Of a stretch of 21,971 nt of DNA, positions 6,962 to 15,066 are shown one piece after another. Source of the stretch: an uncultured Alphaproteobacteria bacterium. Its GTDB lineage: Bacteria > Pseudomonadota > Alphaproteobacteria > Rs-D84. Under the pieces are notes generated by a model. It was not told the DNA's origin. It saw only the letters and a program-made list of their open reading frames with translations, and did no database searches. The stretch covers positions 1 through 21,971 of the forward strand of contig CAJGDN010000013.1 of assembly GCA_904502245.1 (NCBI GenBank). The letters are read 5' to 3'. Each line of letters opens with the position of its first letter. Positions within the stretch are counted from its first letter, which is position 1. Position numbers and translations under genes: made by a program.

Positions 6962-8590
6962 TCAGTATACCCCCGGCTGGTCTAACTGTCCAACCCAGCG
7001 TTCTACTTCATCAACACTAATAATTCCCTGCAACATTAATGACACTGCCGCTTCTTTCAATGTACGTCCATCCATTTCTTCCATCCAATAACGCACGGCT
7101 GCATCTGTATTACCTGCCAACGCCAGACGTAAAAATTCACTGTTTGTAATAATAATTTCACCAGCTTTGATACGTCCGATATTACCTGTACCATTACAGT
7201 GCGGACACCCCGCCCCACGTTGATAGACCTGGCGCAGACCAATATCACCATACGCATCTACAACACGACGATACGCCCCACGTTCTGGGTGTGCAGATAA
7301 CAATTCACGACAATGCGGACACAACTTTTTAAACAATCGCATTGACACTAAACCACGCATCAATGTTTCTTCTTTCAGTTTAAAAGGCTCGATTCCTAAA
7401 TCTAATAATCTGGTTAACGCCGCCATTGCAGAATTCGCATGCAATGTTGTCCAAACATTATGTCCAGACAACGCACCACGCACTGTCAGTTGTGCAGCCG
7501 CCAACGTACGAATTTCTCCAACCATCAACGTATCCGGGTCACTGCGCAACGCAGCCGCCAATGCCTCTACATACTTTTCTTCACGTTGTTCTTCATTTGT
7601 TGTATTAACCACCGGCATTTGACGTGCGCCAAAAATCTTTTGTTCAACTGGGTTTTCCACCGTAATCATATTGATTTCATAATTTCGTTCACGCAACATC
7701 ATCGACATATTACGAACCAGTGTTGTTGATTTACCTGAACTGGTCGGACCCGCAACAATAACTAATCCTGTTGGGAACGAACGCAGACGTGCCAACAAGC
7801 GCTGTTCATATGGTCCAAACTCTTGCTCTGTCTTTAAACCTTCGGACGGATTATCATACAGCAATCGCATAACCACATAACGACTGCCAAATGCAATCGG
7901 GTTAAATTGCATACGCACGCCCAAAACACCCGTTGGCAGATATAAATCTCTGGTTCCACGCAGTGGCGTACGTCCATCCTTTTGTGCCGATTGATATTCA
8001 TTCTGAGCATAGTTTGCATTTGACATATCAGATGATGCAAATGCCGCACGAACAAAAGATTCACCCCATTGAGAGTTATATTCCATAACAGGCTGCATAC
8101 TGCCATCTATACGAAAGAAAATAGTTGTCTGATCCGCAACTTCGATATGAACGTCTGATACTTTTTGTGCTGCAGCCTTGGCGATAATATCAACAAAATC
8201 TTTCTGCATCTGATTATCAAAATCCGAACGCACACGACCCCCACCCCCCAGACGCATTTCATTAGATTTATATATATTTGAAATCAACCCCAGATCAGAA
8301 TAAAAAGGTTCGCGCATTTTACGTCCGCGACGCTTTAACAAATCCAAGAAAGCCAACACCCGTCCATCATAACGATGTGTACGTGAAATAATAATTTCAC
8401 CACCGGTAAAATATGCGATTAAACTTTGTGTATCATGCGGCAATTCCATTATGGCACCTGTTGCTGTCAACAACCGGTTACCATTTGCAAACAGGTAATC
8501 TATAATATCTTTGGATTCAGCCGTCTCTAACCCATTTGGAATAGACGGTTTATCTGAAACGATTGAATTTTCCAAGATTTCTTTTGCCAT
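6962..8590 (-). CDS. pilQ: Type IVb pilus assembly ATPase, PilQ/GspE-like
   Basis: A 542-aa secretion ATPase that powers pilus assembly from the cytoplasmic face of the inner membrane. It shows Walker A GPTSSGKS at 281-288, an Asp-box region at about 309-316, Walker B LMVGEIR at 355-361, a His-box region around SGHNVWTTLHANSA at 375-388, and two CPHC pairs (424-427 and 462-465) typical of the GspE/PilB zinc finger. The N-terminal GspE-type domain is short. The gene begins 5 bp after pilP. The context of pilO2 and pilP upstream and pilR downstream marks it as the R64 PilQ type, which should not be confused with the secretin also called PilQ. Confidence 0.88.
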   Translation of the reverse strand: MAKEILENSIVSDKPSIPNGLETAESKDIIDYLFANGNRLLTATGAIMELPHDTQSLIAYFTGGEIIISRTHRYDGRVLAFLDLLKRRGRKMREPFYSDLGLISNIYKSNEMRLGGGGRVRSDFDNQMQKDFVDIIAKAAAQKVSDVHIEVADQTTIFFRIDGSMQPVMEYNSQWGESFVRAAFASSDMSNANYAQNEYQSAQKDGRTPLRGTRDLYLPTGVLGVRMQFNPIAFGSRYVVMRLLYDNPSEGLKTEQEFGPYEQRLLARLRSFPTGLVIVAGPTSSGKSTTLVRNMSMMLRERNYEINMITVENPVEQKIFGARQMPVVNTTNEEQREEKYVEALAAALRSDPDTLMVGEIRTLAAAQLTVRGALSGHNVWTTLHANSAMAALTRLLDLGIEPFKLKEETLMRGLVSMRLFKKLCPHCRELLSAHPERGAYRRVVDAYGDIGLRQVYQRGAGCPHCNGTGNIGRIKAGEIIITNSEFLRLALAGNTDAAVRYWMEEMDGRTLKEAAVSLMLQGIISVDEVERWVGQLDQPGVY

Positions 8591-8595
8591 ATTAA

Positions 8596-9288
8596 TTATT
8601 TTCCATTTGTAATATTCAACACCTGTGTATTACCGTCTTTATCAACCAACACAACCCCGTCATACAAAGAAATTGTTTTAACAGTCATACCATCCAATGT
8701 TTTACCAACACTGATACGTCTTTTTTGACCATTATTTAAATCTTCAACAGTTGCCTGCAATTGTGCACCTGCACCAACAACATTAACCAAACGCCAATTT
8801 TTTGAGATATCACCCCCAACTTCTGCTTTTACAGCAGACACAGCAGAAGAAGTATAATCTTTTACTTCTTGTTTTTTTACATCTTCAATTTCTTTTATCC
8901 ACTCTTCTTTTTCTTTTTCTATACGCGCAGCCTCTGCTTCTAACTTAGCTTTTTGTGTTTCTATTTCCTGTTGTTGTTGTTCTGCGCGTCCCGACAATGT
9001 ATCAATTTCCATATGCAGTTTAATTTTTTCTGCTGCCAATCTATCTAAATCCAAATCTAATTGTGCACGTTCTTTTTCCAACTGCATCATAATTTTTTGT
9101 TGTTCTAAATCTGTAATTTGTTGAAACAAAGACCCATTTGGATCATATGCAGCAACAGCATCAGCAGACATTTGTTCCATCTGAATTTCTTCTGTAATCT
9201 CTTCTACAACTTCTTCTGCATACGCGCCATTAAATACAACAGCGCCACAAACAAACAACCCGAACAAAAACATTTTTTTACTTTGCAT
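8596..9288 (-). CDS. pilP: Type IV pilus biogenesis protein PilP (R64 type)
   Basis: A 230-aa exported protein. The signal peptide runs through about residue 24 (GAYA|EE). It is followed by an acidic stretch, a long Glu/Lys/Gln-rich coiled coil at about 55-145, and a C-terminal beta domain (about 165-228, with RRISVGKTLDGMTVKTISLY) that resembles PilP/GspC-like periplasmic domains. In the R64 system PilP lies in the same operon and is thought to link inner-membrane components to the secretin. Its start overlaps the end of pilO2 by 11 bases. The C-terminal domain plus gene order support the name; the coiled coil is too variable to be diagnostic. Confidence 0.75.
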   Translation of the reverse strand: MQSKKMFLFGLFVCGAVVFNGAYAEEVVEEITEEIQMEQMSADAVAAYDPNGSLFQQITDLEQQKIMMQLEKERAQLDLDLDRLAAEKIKLHMEIDTLSGRAEQQQQEIETQKAKLEAEAARIEKEKEEWIKEIEDVKKQEVKDYTSSAVSAVKAEVGGDISKNWRLVNVVGAGAQLQATVEDLNNGQKRRISVGKTLDGMTVKTISLYDGVVLVDKDGNTQVLNITNGK

Positions 9289-10540
9289 AGATTAATACCT
9301 CATAGTTCCATGACCGCGTACGTGCATTCCACCCCGCCTGCATTAAATAAACCCCACCGAAATCATCAAAGATTTCCATGAACTGTTGTGGTATCAGCTT
9401 AGAATCCGCCCCAACTTCTACCACATTAACGGTTGCAACATCAACACCATTGGTTAATGTATCAACCACAATCTCTATATCTACAATTTCATTTATCCTC
9501 TGGAAAGCAGACGTTATATCACGAACGATTGTTTCTGCATCACGTTCATCTTGGCTTGAAAAAGTTTCTAAATTTGGCAATGCAACCTGCACACGTAATG
9601 TATCTTCGTTCAACTCGTTAACCAGTGCCCCTGGCATTAAACCTGTTGCAACATTATAAAATTCATCCAACGTGCCAAAATCACGTTTAAAATCTGCAAT
9701 TGCATATTTTTCACCACACACAACATTAATCTGATTCCACCCTATAACCGGCTGCATTAAAAAAGCAATCGCCTGATAACACTGCTTTGCACGTGCCATC
9801 ATATCCGGCAACAATTCATACGGCATCACAATTGGTTCTGGTGGCAAGTTTTTTTCAATTTCAAATTGCGCATCTAATTCTTTTGATTTTTCTTCTATTT
9901 GTTTTTTATATTCTGCAACCAGTTCTGGGTTTAATTCTGCAACCTGGGGACGTGGCGCAAATGTCTGAACCACAGAATCCCGGAATATAAACGCCATACC
10001 AAACACAAACAATGCAAATACAATTAACGAAAACATGCGCGAACCCAAACGACTGATTGTGTGCAGTACCGCCCGTGACTGACCATTCAACAAATCCCCA
10101 ATATTTCTTTCTGCAGCCCTGGGCATTCCCCACGCCCCCGGCGCAAAGAATGCGCCCCAATCTGGGATTTCTGACATTTTTACATATTCGTTGCGCGCTT
10201 CATCTTCTGATTCAAACAATTTATCAACCAGAATAACACCATTACGTGCCGCCACCATATAAAAGCCACGTGGAACAGAAAATACCGCCAAAAAAGAAGT
10301 ATATTCTGAAAAACTCTCCATTACTTCTGCTGCAGCACTTAACATCCCTGCACGCGCACCATTTTTACGCGCCGCCAAACCAATCATTGCGCGATATTCT
10401 GTATACAGGTTCAGTTTTTTATCAACACTGCGTGACAAAGACCGCGCATAATTTCGCGCACCAACTGCCGCCCCCATTGGTTGCCAAAATAAACCAACAG
10501 CATATTTTTTTCGATTAATATTCAATATATAACTAGCCAA
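9278..10540 (-). CDS. pilO2: Type 4b pilus protein PilO2
   Basis: A 420-aa protein whose N-terminus (INRKKYAVGLFWQPM at residues 9-23) matches the conserved opening of PilO2 proteins from R64-type type IVb pilus operons. A cytoplasmic domain (1-165) precedes one membrane segment at about 169-187, a short coiled coil at about 203-228, and a periplasmic domain to the end. The start is TTG at 10540, with GAGAGAG 6-12 bases upstream. The first internal ATG would remove the conserved N-terminus. It is the first gene of the operon here, with a good promoter upstream. Confidence 0.82.
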   Translation of the reverse strand: MASYILNINRKKYAVGLFWQPMGAAVGARNYARSLSRSVDKKLNLYTEYRAMIGLAARKNGARAGMLSAAAEVMESFSEYTSFLAVFSVPRGFYMVAARNGVILVDKLFESEDEARNEYVKMSEIPDWGAFFAPGAWGMPRAAERNIGDLLNGQSRAVLHTISRLGSRMFSLIVFALFVFGMAFIFRDSVVQTFAPRPQVAELNPELVAEYKKQIEEKSKELDAQFEIEKNLPPEPIVMPYELLPDMMARAKQCYQAIAFLMQPVIGWNQINVVCGEKYAIADFKRDFGTLDEFYNVATGLMPGALVNELNEDTLRVQVALPNLETFSSQDERDAETIVRDITSAFQRINEIVDIEIVVDTLTNGVDVATVNVVEVGADSKLIPQQFMEIFDDFGGVYLMQAGWNARTRSWNYEVLIYAK

Positions 10541-10570
10541 AAAACTCTCTCTCGTACAATACTTTTATTG

Positions 10571-10600
10571 ATTATAACATAAAATCATAATTCAAGGCAA
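10571..10600 (-). promoter_or_regulatory. Predicted promoter of the pilO2-pilP-pilQ-pilR operon
   Basis: On the minus strand, TTGCCT (10595-10600) and TATAAT (10571-10576) are separated by 18 bp, 31 bp upstream of the TTG start. Together with the lipoprotein terminator just upstream, it indicates that the pil genes are transcribed independently. Confidence 0.55.
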
Positions 10601-10630
10601 TCGGTTTTAAGCGTATACAAAAAATAACTA

Positions 10631-10660
10631 AAAAAAATCCCGCTATTTTTTTTTAGCGGA
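10631..10660 (-). terminator. Rho-independent terminator of the lipid A/lipoprotein operon
   Basis: On the minus strand, CCGCTA, a poly-A loop and TAGCGG are followed by a run of eight T, starting 11 bp after the lipoprotein stop codon. It separates the lipid A operon from the pil operon. Confidence 0.85.
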
Positions 10661-10670
10661 ATTAAATATT

Positions 10671-11087
10671 TTATCTACAATTACCATACTCACAAGATGT
10701 CCCCACCTGCTCTGGCGAATATGTTACCGAACCGCCACCACGCGCAGTGCGCTGATTGTTTGGGTTTGGGCAATCATAAACATTTGCAACCATTACAAAC
10801 GCACGTTCCGGTCCAAATATAACCCATTCATTTGGTTTGGTACGCTGGCTGGTAATCCAATATGCATTACCGCTACGCGCCTGATCTACAATACGATTTT
10901 CCAAATATCTGCGTGCATCAGCAGAATCATATACAGAAACTTCTGATTCAATTTTATACAAGAAAGTACAACCAATCGGCTCTGCATCTAATTGTACTAA
11001 ATACTGGCTTCCGTTTTCATTTTTAACCATTCCACCACACGCCACAACCGATAACAACACCGCCATTAACGCAAAAAACTTTTTCAT
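10671..11087 (-). CDS. Small outer-membrane-type lipoprotein, DUF4156-like
   Basis: A 138-aa protein with a lipoprotein signal peptide. MKKFFALMAVLLSVVAC ends in a lipobox (VVAC), with the lipidated Cys at residue 17. The mature domain is small, with cysteines at 40, 105, 132 and 137, and a segment (EPIGCTFLYKIESEVSVYDSA) reminiscent of DUF4156 lipoproteins; that family call is tentative. AAGGAAGGA precedes the ATG. It lies 23 bp downstream of lpxC on the same strand and ends at a strong terminator, so it is probably the last gene of the lipid A operon. Confidence 0.75.
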   Translation of the reverse strand: MKKFFALMAVLLSVVACGGMVKNENGSQYLVQLDAEPIGCTFLYKIESEVSVYDSADARRYLENRIVDQARSGNAYWITSQRTKPNEWVIFGPERAFVMVANVYDCPNPNNQRTARGGGSVTYSPEQVGTSCEYGNCR

Positions 11088-11110
11088 TTTTCCTTCCTTT
11101 TTTAAACAAA

Positions 11111-12052
11111 CTATTTCGCATCAATTATATCATAATTTTCTGGATTACCGAACAATTTTTTCAGCACAATGTTATTCAGTGCATGACTGCCCTTGTATGA
11201 TTCTAACGCGCCACAGACAATTCCACCACTGGTAAACATATCACCAATTGCATCTACAATTTTATGGCGAACAAACTCATCTGGCCAATTCAACGGATTT
11301 AATGTACCGTCCCCCGCATCATTCAACGCGATAACATTTTCTTCACTTGCGCCGCGTCCCATACCACGTTTTTTCAAATATTCCCATTCTGAATATTTTC
11401 CAAATGTACGGGCACGTGCAACATTTTTAACAAAATCATCAATCGATTTTTTTGTTTCATTATATGAATATGAATAAGATTGTTTTCCTATAACTTTTTC
11501 TGGATAAACCAGTGTTGCAGACACATCCAGTGATTTTCCATCATTTGGCATCAACTTAACATATCCATCAACTTTGCGCCCCGCAAGAATATTAAAGAAC
11601 CATAATTTAAAACGAACAAACCATGGCAATTGCCTCAGAACCTCACGCGCATATGCAATAACTGGCTTTTTAACAATAAAGCGCTTCATTTTTTCACCCG
11701 TTACACCAACTTTTTGAAATTCTTTGATAAATTCTGCTGCACTACCATCCAGAATTGGGGTTTCTGCACCATCTATTTCAATAACCGCACTATCGACACC
11801 AACCATAAACATCGCCGCCATTAAATGTTCAATTGTCTGAACATGTGCCCCTGACATTTTACCAATTGTCGTATTACGCATTTTTGTTTCACCAACATTA
11901 TCAAATGTTGCTGGAATTAAATCAGTCTCATTCATATCCACACGCTGAAAGAAAATCCCTGGTTTATCAGACGGTTTTATAATAACATTAACTGTCTCTC
12001 CCGAATGAATACCGACCCCAGAAATACGAACAATATCATTAAAGGTTGCCAT
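11111..12052 (-). CDS. lpxC: UDP-3-O-acyl-N-acetylglucosamine deacetylase
   Basis: LpxC catalyses the committed zinc-dependent step of lipid A synthesis. The 313-aa protein keeps the active site: E75 and zinc ligand H76 in QTIEHLMAA, zinc ligands H263 and D267 in RHKIVDAIGD, and catalytic H290 in GSHALNN. Compared with E. coli numbering (H79, H238, D242), there is a net insertion of about 28 residues between the first and second zinc ligands. Most of it is a Trp/Phe/Arg-rich segment at about 134-160. The ATG at 12052 overlaps the lpxK stop by one base (TAATG), with GGAGAAG as ribosome binding site. Confidence 0.95.
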   Translation of the reverse strand: MATFNDIVRISGVGIHSGETVNVIIKPSDKPGIFFQRVDMNETDLIPATFDNVGETKMRNTTIGKMSGAHVQTIEHLMAAMFMVGVDSAVIEIDGAETPILDGSAAEFIKEFQKVGVTGEKMKRFIVKKPVIAYAREVLRQLPWFVRFKLWFFNILAGRKVDGYVKLMPNDGKSLDVSATLVYPEKVIGKQSYSYSYNETKKSIDDFVKNVARARTFGKYSEWEYLKKRGMGRGASEENVIALNDAGDGTLNPLNWPDEFVRHKIVDAIGDMFTSGGIVCGALESYKGSHALNNIVLKKLFGNPENYDIIDAK

Positions 12053-12954
12053 TATAACTTCTCCTTTATCCATTCCCAAAATCTATCTTCAATAACTGTA
12101 TCAAGACGTGCATACTTAATTTTACTCTGTATTTTCTTTGGCAAACGAACCCAGTCTTTTTCCGTTGTAATTAATTTTGCATTATTTTTTTCTGCTAAAT
12201 CAAACAACTTTGCAATATCCTGGTTCGTATAATCCCAGTGATCTGGAAACGCACGGGTTGCAACCACATTATTCAATGAATCAAAAAATTTTTTTGGATA
12301 ACCAATTCCTGCAAAAGCAACCAACCTTTGATTTTCATCATATGGAGATATTGTTTTATTCTCTGCATAAAATACAGGCACAGTTTTTGGTAATTTAAAT
12401 TTCTTTTTTGGATTTTTACTGCGAATAACAATAATTGCATCTGCTTTTTTTACCTCGTTTTTAACCACACGTAACGGCCCTGATGGTAATAAGAACCCAT
12501 TTCCATAACCTATTGCCTCATCAAATACAATTAATGATATATCTTTTTCAATTGTTGGATTTTGCAAACCATCATCCATTACAATCGGTCCAATCGCATC
12601 ATTTTGATTATTTAACAAAATAATATTACTTTTTCTATCACCTACATGCACTGCAATTTCTGCCCGTGCCAACATAGTCGCTTCATCACCAATACTATTT
12701 GTTGATTTACTTTTTTTATATCCACGCATAACAACCGGTGCATCAAAATAATTTGCGATTTGTTTTACAATTGGTGTTTTACCAACCCCACCTGCCAAGA
12801 TATTACCAACACATATAATTTTACGACGTGATTTTAACGCCCCACCCTTGCGCATATAGTAAACCAAACGACTAAAAACATAATAAACCCATGACACAGG
12901 CAGCAATAAAAAAGCCATTAAATTTTTCTTTAAAAACCACTTTGGTGTTTTCAT
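12052..12954 (-). CDS. lpxK: Tetraacyldisaccharide 4'-kinase
   Basis: LpxK phosphorylates the 4' position of the lipid A disaccharide at the inner membrane. The 300-aa protein begins with the family's MKTPKW...KKN start and a membrane-binding hydrophobic segment (about 11-34). A P-loop follows (GNILAGGVGKTP, about 50-61), then the DDGLQ motif at 127-131. The start at 12954 is chosen over an in-frame ATG at 12996 because AAGTAAGG precedes it, the conserved N-terminus begins there, and it does not overlap the upstream gene. The stop overlaps the lpxC start by one base. Confidence 0.92.
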   Translation of the reverse strand: MKTPKWFLKKNLMAFLLLPVSWVYYVFSRLVYYMRKGGALKSRRKIICVGNILAGGVGKTPIVKQIANYFDAPVVMRGYKKSKSTNSIGDEATMLARAEIAVHVGDRKSNIILLNNQNDAIGPIVMDDGLQNPTIEKDISLIVFDEAIGYGNGFLLPSGPLRVVKNEVKKADAIIVIRSKNPKKKFKLPKTVPVFYAENKTISPYDENQRLVAFAGIGYPKKFFDSLNNVVATRAFPDHWDYTNQDIAKLFDLAEKNNAKLITTEKDWVRLPKKIQSKIKYARLDTVIEDRFWEWIKEKL

Positions 12955-12964
12955 AGATAAAACC

Positions 12965-13750
12965 TTACTTTGATTTTTTGGATTTTTTTTCTTCACGCAA
13001 TTTTTTCTTAAATTCAGACGCGGTCAAATCCTGCTCAACTTCTGGATAATTATATTCCGCATCTAATTCACGCATTTGTGCCACCATAAAATCTTCCAGA
13101 TTTTTGCGAATTTTTTCAAATTCATCTGCACTTGCCTTGCGCGGTACAAATATCGGATTTCCAATATTACAAATTATTTTAGAAAAAGGACATGCCACCA
13201 AATATCTGTCCCATCGTTTTTGAAACCATGCCCGTGAAGTCGTATAACAAACTGGGATAATCGGTGCCCCTGACATTTTTGCAAAATACAATGCCCCATC
13301 TTGAACACGCAACGACGGTCCCCCTGGTCCATCTGGGGACATACAAATACCATGATCCCCACGCGACAGCACGCGCAAACCTTCACGCAGAACAGATACA
13401 CCCCCACGATGTGACGAACCATAAATTGCCCGCAAACCAAACAAATGTTGTAATTTTGCCATCATACGCCCATCTTTATGCCGACTGGCGACCGCATACG
13501 CACGCATACCGCCCAGACAAATAATTGGGCTTAACATCATTGACCGTCCATGCCAGAACACAAATATTGCAGGCTTTCGTCTATATTCATAGAACGTTTT
13601 GATATTAGTTATTTTTTTTATCGAAGTAAAATATACAAACCAGATTGGAATTGCCATAATAATAGCAATAATCCATTGAAAAATACCTAAACGTAAAATT
13701 GGCTCCCAAAAGCCTTTCCATAATTTTCTAAATGTCTTATTTTGAAACAC
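12965..13750 (-). CDS. DUF374 family lysophospholipid-type acyltransferase
   Basis: A 261-aa protein with a membrane segment at about 24-42 and acyltransferase motifs: WHGRSMMLSP at 66-75 (the HX4-type catalytic region), GGVSVLREGLRVL at about 116-128, and SPDGPGGP at 138-145, the DUF374 hallmark. Family members are often found next to lipid A genes and are thought to transfer an acyl or other group to lipid A or Kdo precursors. The exact substrate is unknown here. The start is GTG at 13750 with AAAGG 8 bases upstream. The C-terminal tail is very Lys-rich. It is first in the operon with lpxK and lpxC. Confidence 0.85.
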   Translation of the reverse strand: MFQNKTFRKLWKGFWEPILRLGIFQWIIAIIMAIPIWFVYFTSIKKITNIKTFYEYRRKPAIFVFWHGRSMMLSPIICLGGMRAYAVASRHKDGRMMAKLQHLFGLRAIYGSSHRGGVSVLREGLRVLSRGDHGICMSPDGPGGPSLRVQDGALYFAKMSGAPIIPVCYTTSRAWFQKRWDRYLVACPFSKIICNIGNPIFVPRKASADEFEKIRKNLEDFMVAQMRELDAEYNYPEVEQDLTASEFKKKLREEKKSKKSK

Positions 13751-13780
13751 ATCAAACCTTTTATTACCTAATTTTCCTAA

Positions 13781-13809
13781 ATCTTAGCAAGAAAAATCAA
13801 ACAATTCAA
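13781..13809 (-). promoter_or_regulatory. Predicted promoter of the acyltransferase-lpxK-lpxC operon
   Basis: On the minus strand, TTGAAT (13804-13809) and TAAGAT (13781-13786) are separated by 17 bp, 30 bp upstream of the GTG start. No other good match was seen between this gene and the divergent tRNA promoter. Confidence 0.5.
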
Positions 13810-13855
13810 GAAAGACCGCAAAAACAATAAAAAACAAAGGACTGAAATTTTTCAT

Positions 13856-13884
13856 TTGACTATTATCATATAAACATATATAAT
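13856..13884 (+). promoter_or_regulatory. Strong predicted promoter of tRNA-fMet
   Basis: TTGACT and TATAAT are separated by 17 bp, ending 21 bp before the tRNA 5' end. This is the closest match to the sigma-70 consensus in the window, as expected for initiator tRNA. Confidence 0.8.
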
Positions 13885-13905
13885 ACCCAGGCTTTTTTAC
13901 TTCAT

Positions 13906-13982
<77 letters not shown>

Positions 13983-13991
13983 AGATTTAAC

Positions 13992-14149
13992 GAAGAAACA
14001 TCCTTTATGGATGTTTTTTTGTTAAATAAATGTATTGCTGGATTTGAATCAACGAAGCAAGGTGGTTCACAGCCAGCGAAAGGCGGACAAATGGACGCCG
14101 GTCAACCATCGGTTGATTCGCGCAGATGCAATGCAGGCGCAGCCAAATG
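13992..14149 (+). mobile_element. Small insert between duplicated tRNA-fMet ends (putative mini-element or remnant)
   Basis: This is 158 bp of unique sequence between two 29-bp direct repeats; repeat plus insert gives a 187-bp unit. Its first part holds a terminator (13996-14020). Its second part (about 14055-14149) is visibly richer in G and C than the surrounding non-coding DNA and contains several potential stems: GGCG/CGCC around 14082-14098, TCAACC-ATC-GGTTGA at 14102-14116, and GCGC/GCGC at 14120-14140. GGATTTGAA at 14040-14048 is an inverted copy of the tRNA T-loop sequence TTCAAATCC. No integrase or complete gene fits in it. A reading frame crosses it, but is not convincing as protein. 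Confidence 0.55.
13996..14020 (+). terminator. Terminator after tRNA-fMet
   Basis: AAACATCC, a 5-base loop and GGATGTTT are followed by a T-run, starting 14 bp after the tRNA. It lies inside the 187-bp unit, so the unit supplies its own terminator. Confidence 0.85.
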
Positions 14150-14178
14150 AAATCCAACCCCCGCAACCAAGATTTAAC
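14150..14178 (+). repeat. Distal 29-bp direct repeat of the tRNA-fMet 3' end
   Basis: An exact copy of 13963-13991. The sequence upstream of it bears no resemblance to a tRNA body, so it is not a decayed second tRNA gene. It is a displaced 3' tail, as expected if an insertion rebuilt the tRNA end. Confidence 0.85.
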
Positions 14179-14183
14179 AAAAC

Positions 14184-14205
14184 GCGCCCTTGTGGTGTTT
14201 TTTTT
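14184..14205 (+). terminator. Second tRNA-tail terminator
   Basis: GCGCC, loop CTTGT and GGTGT (with two G-T pairs) are followed by at least seven T. It sits at the same distance from the distal repeat as the first terminator does from the proximal one. It is probably the original tRNA-fMet terminator, now separated from the gene. Confidence 0.6.
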
Positions 14206-14212
14206 ATTTATT

Positions 14213-14240
14213 AAAAAAGTCCTGATTTTAGGACTTTTTT
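14213..14240. terminator. Bidirectional terminator, mainly for rmlD
   Basis: AAAAAAGTCCT and AGGACTTTTTT form an 11-bp stem with a 6-base loop, giving a T-run on either strand. It lies 4 bp after the rmlD stop codon. Confidence 0.85.
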
Positions 14241-14244
14241 TAAA

Positions 14245-15066
14245 TCAAAATTGTTCTATACACTTATCCAGACCTTTTTTCCAGTGGTCAATTTTAATAT
14301 TAAAAACATTTTGAATTTTTGACTTATCCAAAACACTATAAAAAGGTCGCACTGCACGTGTTGGATATTCTGATGATTTAATTGGATTTACCGCGCATTT
14401 CAACCCTGATTTTTCCATAATTTCAACTGCAAAATCGTACCACGAACACACCCCCATATTTGTAAAATGATAAATACCCGAATTTTCTGGTTTCATCTGT
14501 GGAATAATTTGAACAATTGCATCTGCCAGGTCACCTGCATATGTTGGTGTTCCAATCTGATCAGATACAACATTAATCATATCACGTTCTGTCCCCAAAC
14601 GCCGCATTGTTTTTACAAAATTATTACCATATGGGCTGTATAACCACGCCGTACGAATTACAACGGCCACATCTGCATTTTCAATAACAGCCAATTCCCC
14701 TGCCCGCTTGGTCTTACCATAAACAGATAGCGGATTTGTCATATCATCTGTACCATATGGACGGTGCGCCATTCCATCAAAGACATAATCTGTTGATATA
14801 TGGATAATTTTTGTCCCTGTCTGGGCCAGGTTTCTGGGACCATCAATATTAATTTTACCTGCCAAATCAGGATTATCTTCAGCATTATCAACCGCCGTAT
14901 AGGCTGCACAGTTTATAATTAAATCGACATTATTTTCACGAACAAAATTATTAACCGCATTGGCATCTGTTATATCTAATGTATCGACATCAGCACAAAT
15001 TGCATCTGGTAATCTTTTTTTTAATTCTGTTCCCAACTGACCATTACAACCCGTTATCAGGTACAT
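14245..15066 (-). CDS. rfbD: dTDP-4-dehydrorhamnose reductase
   Basis: RmlD performs the last step of dTDP-L-rhamnose synthesis. The 273-aa protein is full length. It has a Rossmann NAD(P)-binding loop GCNGQLG (6-12) and the short-chain dehydrogenase triad: Thr in STDYVFDG (T92) and YxxxK in YGKTK (Y116, K120). The segment RTAWLYSPYGNNFVKTMRRLG follows, which is typical of the family. The ATG has AAGGGG upstream and overlaps the end of rfbC by 23 bases. It is the last gene before a strong terminator. The partner genes rfbA and rfbB are not in the window. Confidence 0.95.
   Translation of the reverse strand: MYLITGCNGQLGTELKKRLPDAICADVDTLDITDANAVNNFVRENNVDLIINCAAYTAVDNAEDNPDLAGKINIDGPRNLAQTGTKIIHISTDYVFDGMAHRPYGTDDMTNPLSVYGKTKRAGELAVIENADVAVVIRTAWLYSPYGNNFVKTMRRLGTERDMINVVSDQIGTPTYAGDLADAIVQIIPQMKPENSGIYHFTNMGVCSWYDFAVEIMEKSGLKCAVNPIKSSEYPTRAVRPFYSVLDKSKIQNVFNIKIDHWKKGLDKCIEQF

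Noticed and set aside
14150..14178. Second copy as a decayed tandem tRNA-fMet gene
   Set aside because: The sequence immediately upstream has no similarity to the D arm or anticodon arm of the tRNA. Only the 3' tail is duplicated.
14126..14314. Open reading frame overlapping the distal repeat, two terminators and the end of rfbD
   Set aside because: It crosses two terminators and overlaps a well-supported gene antisense.
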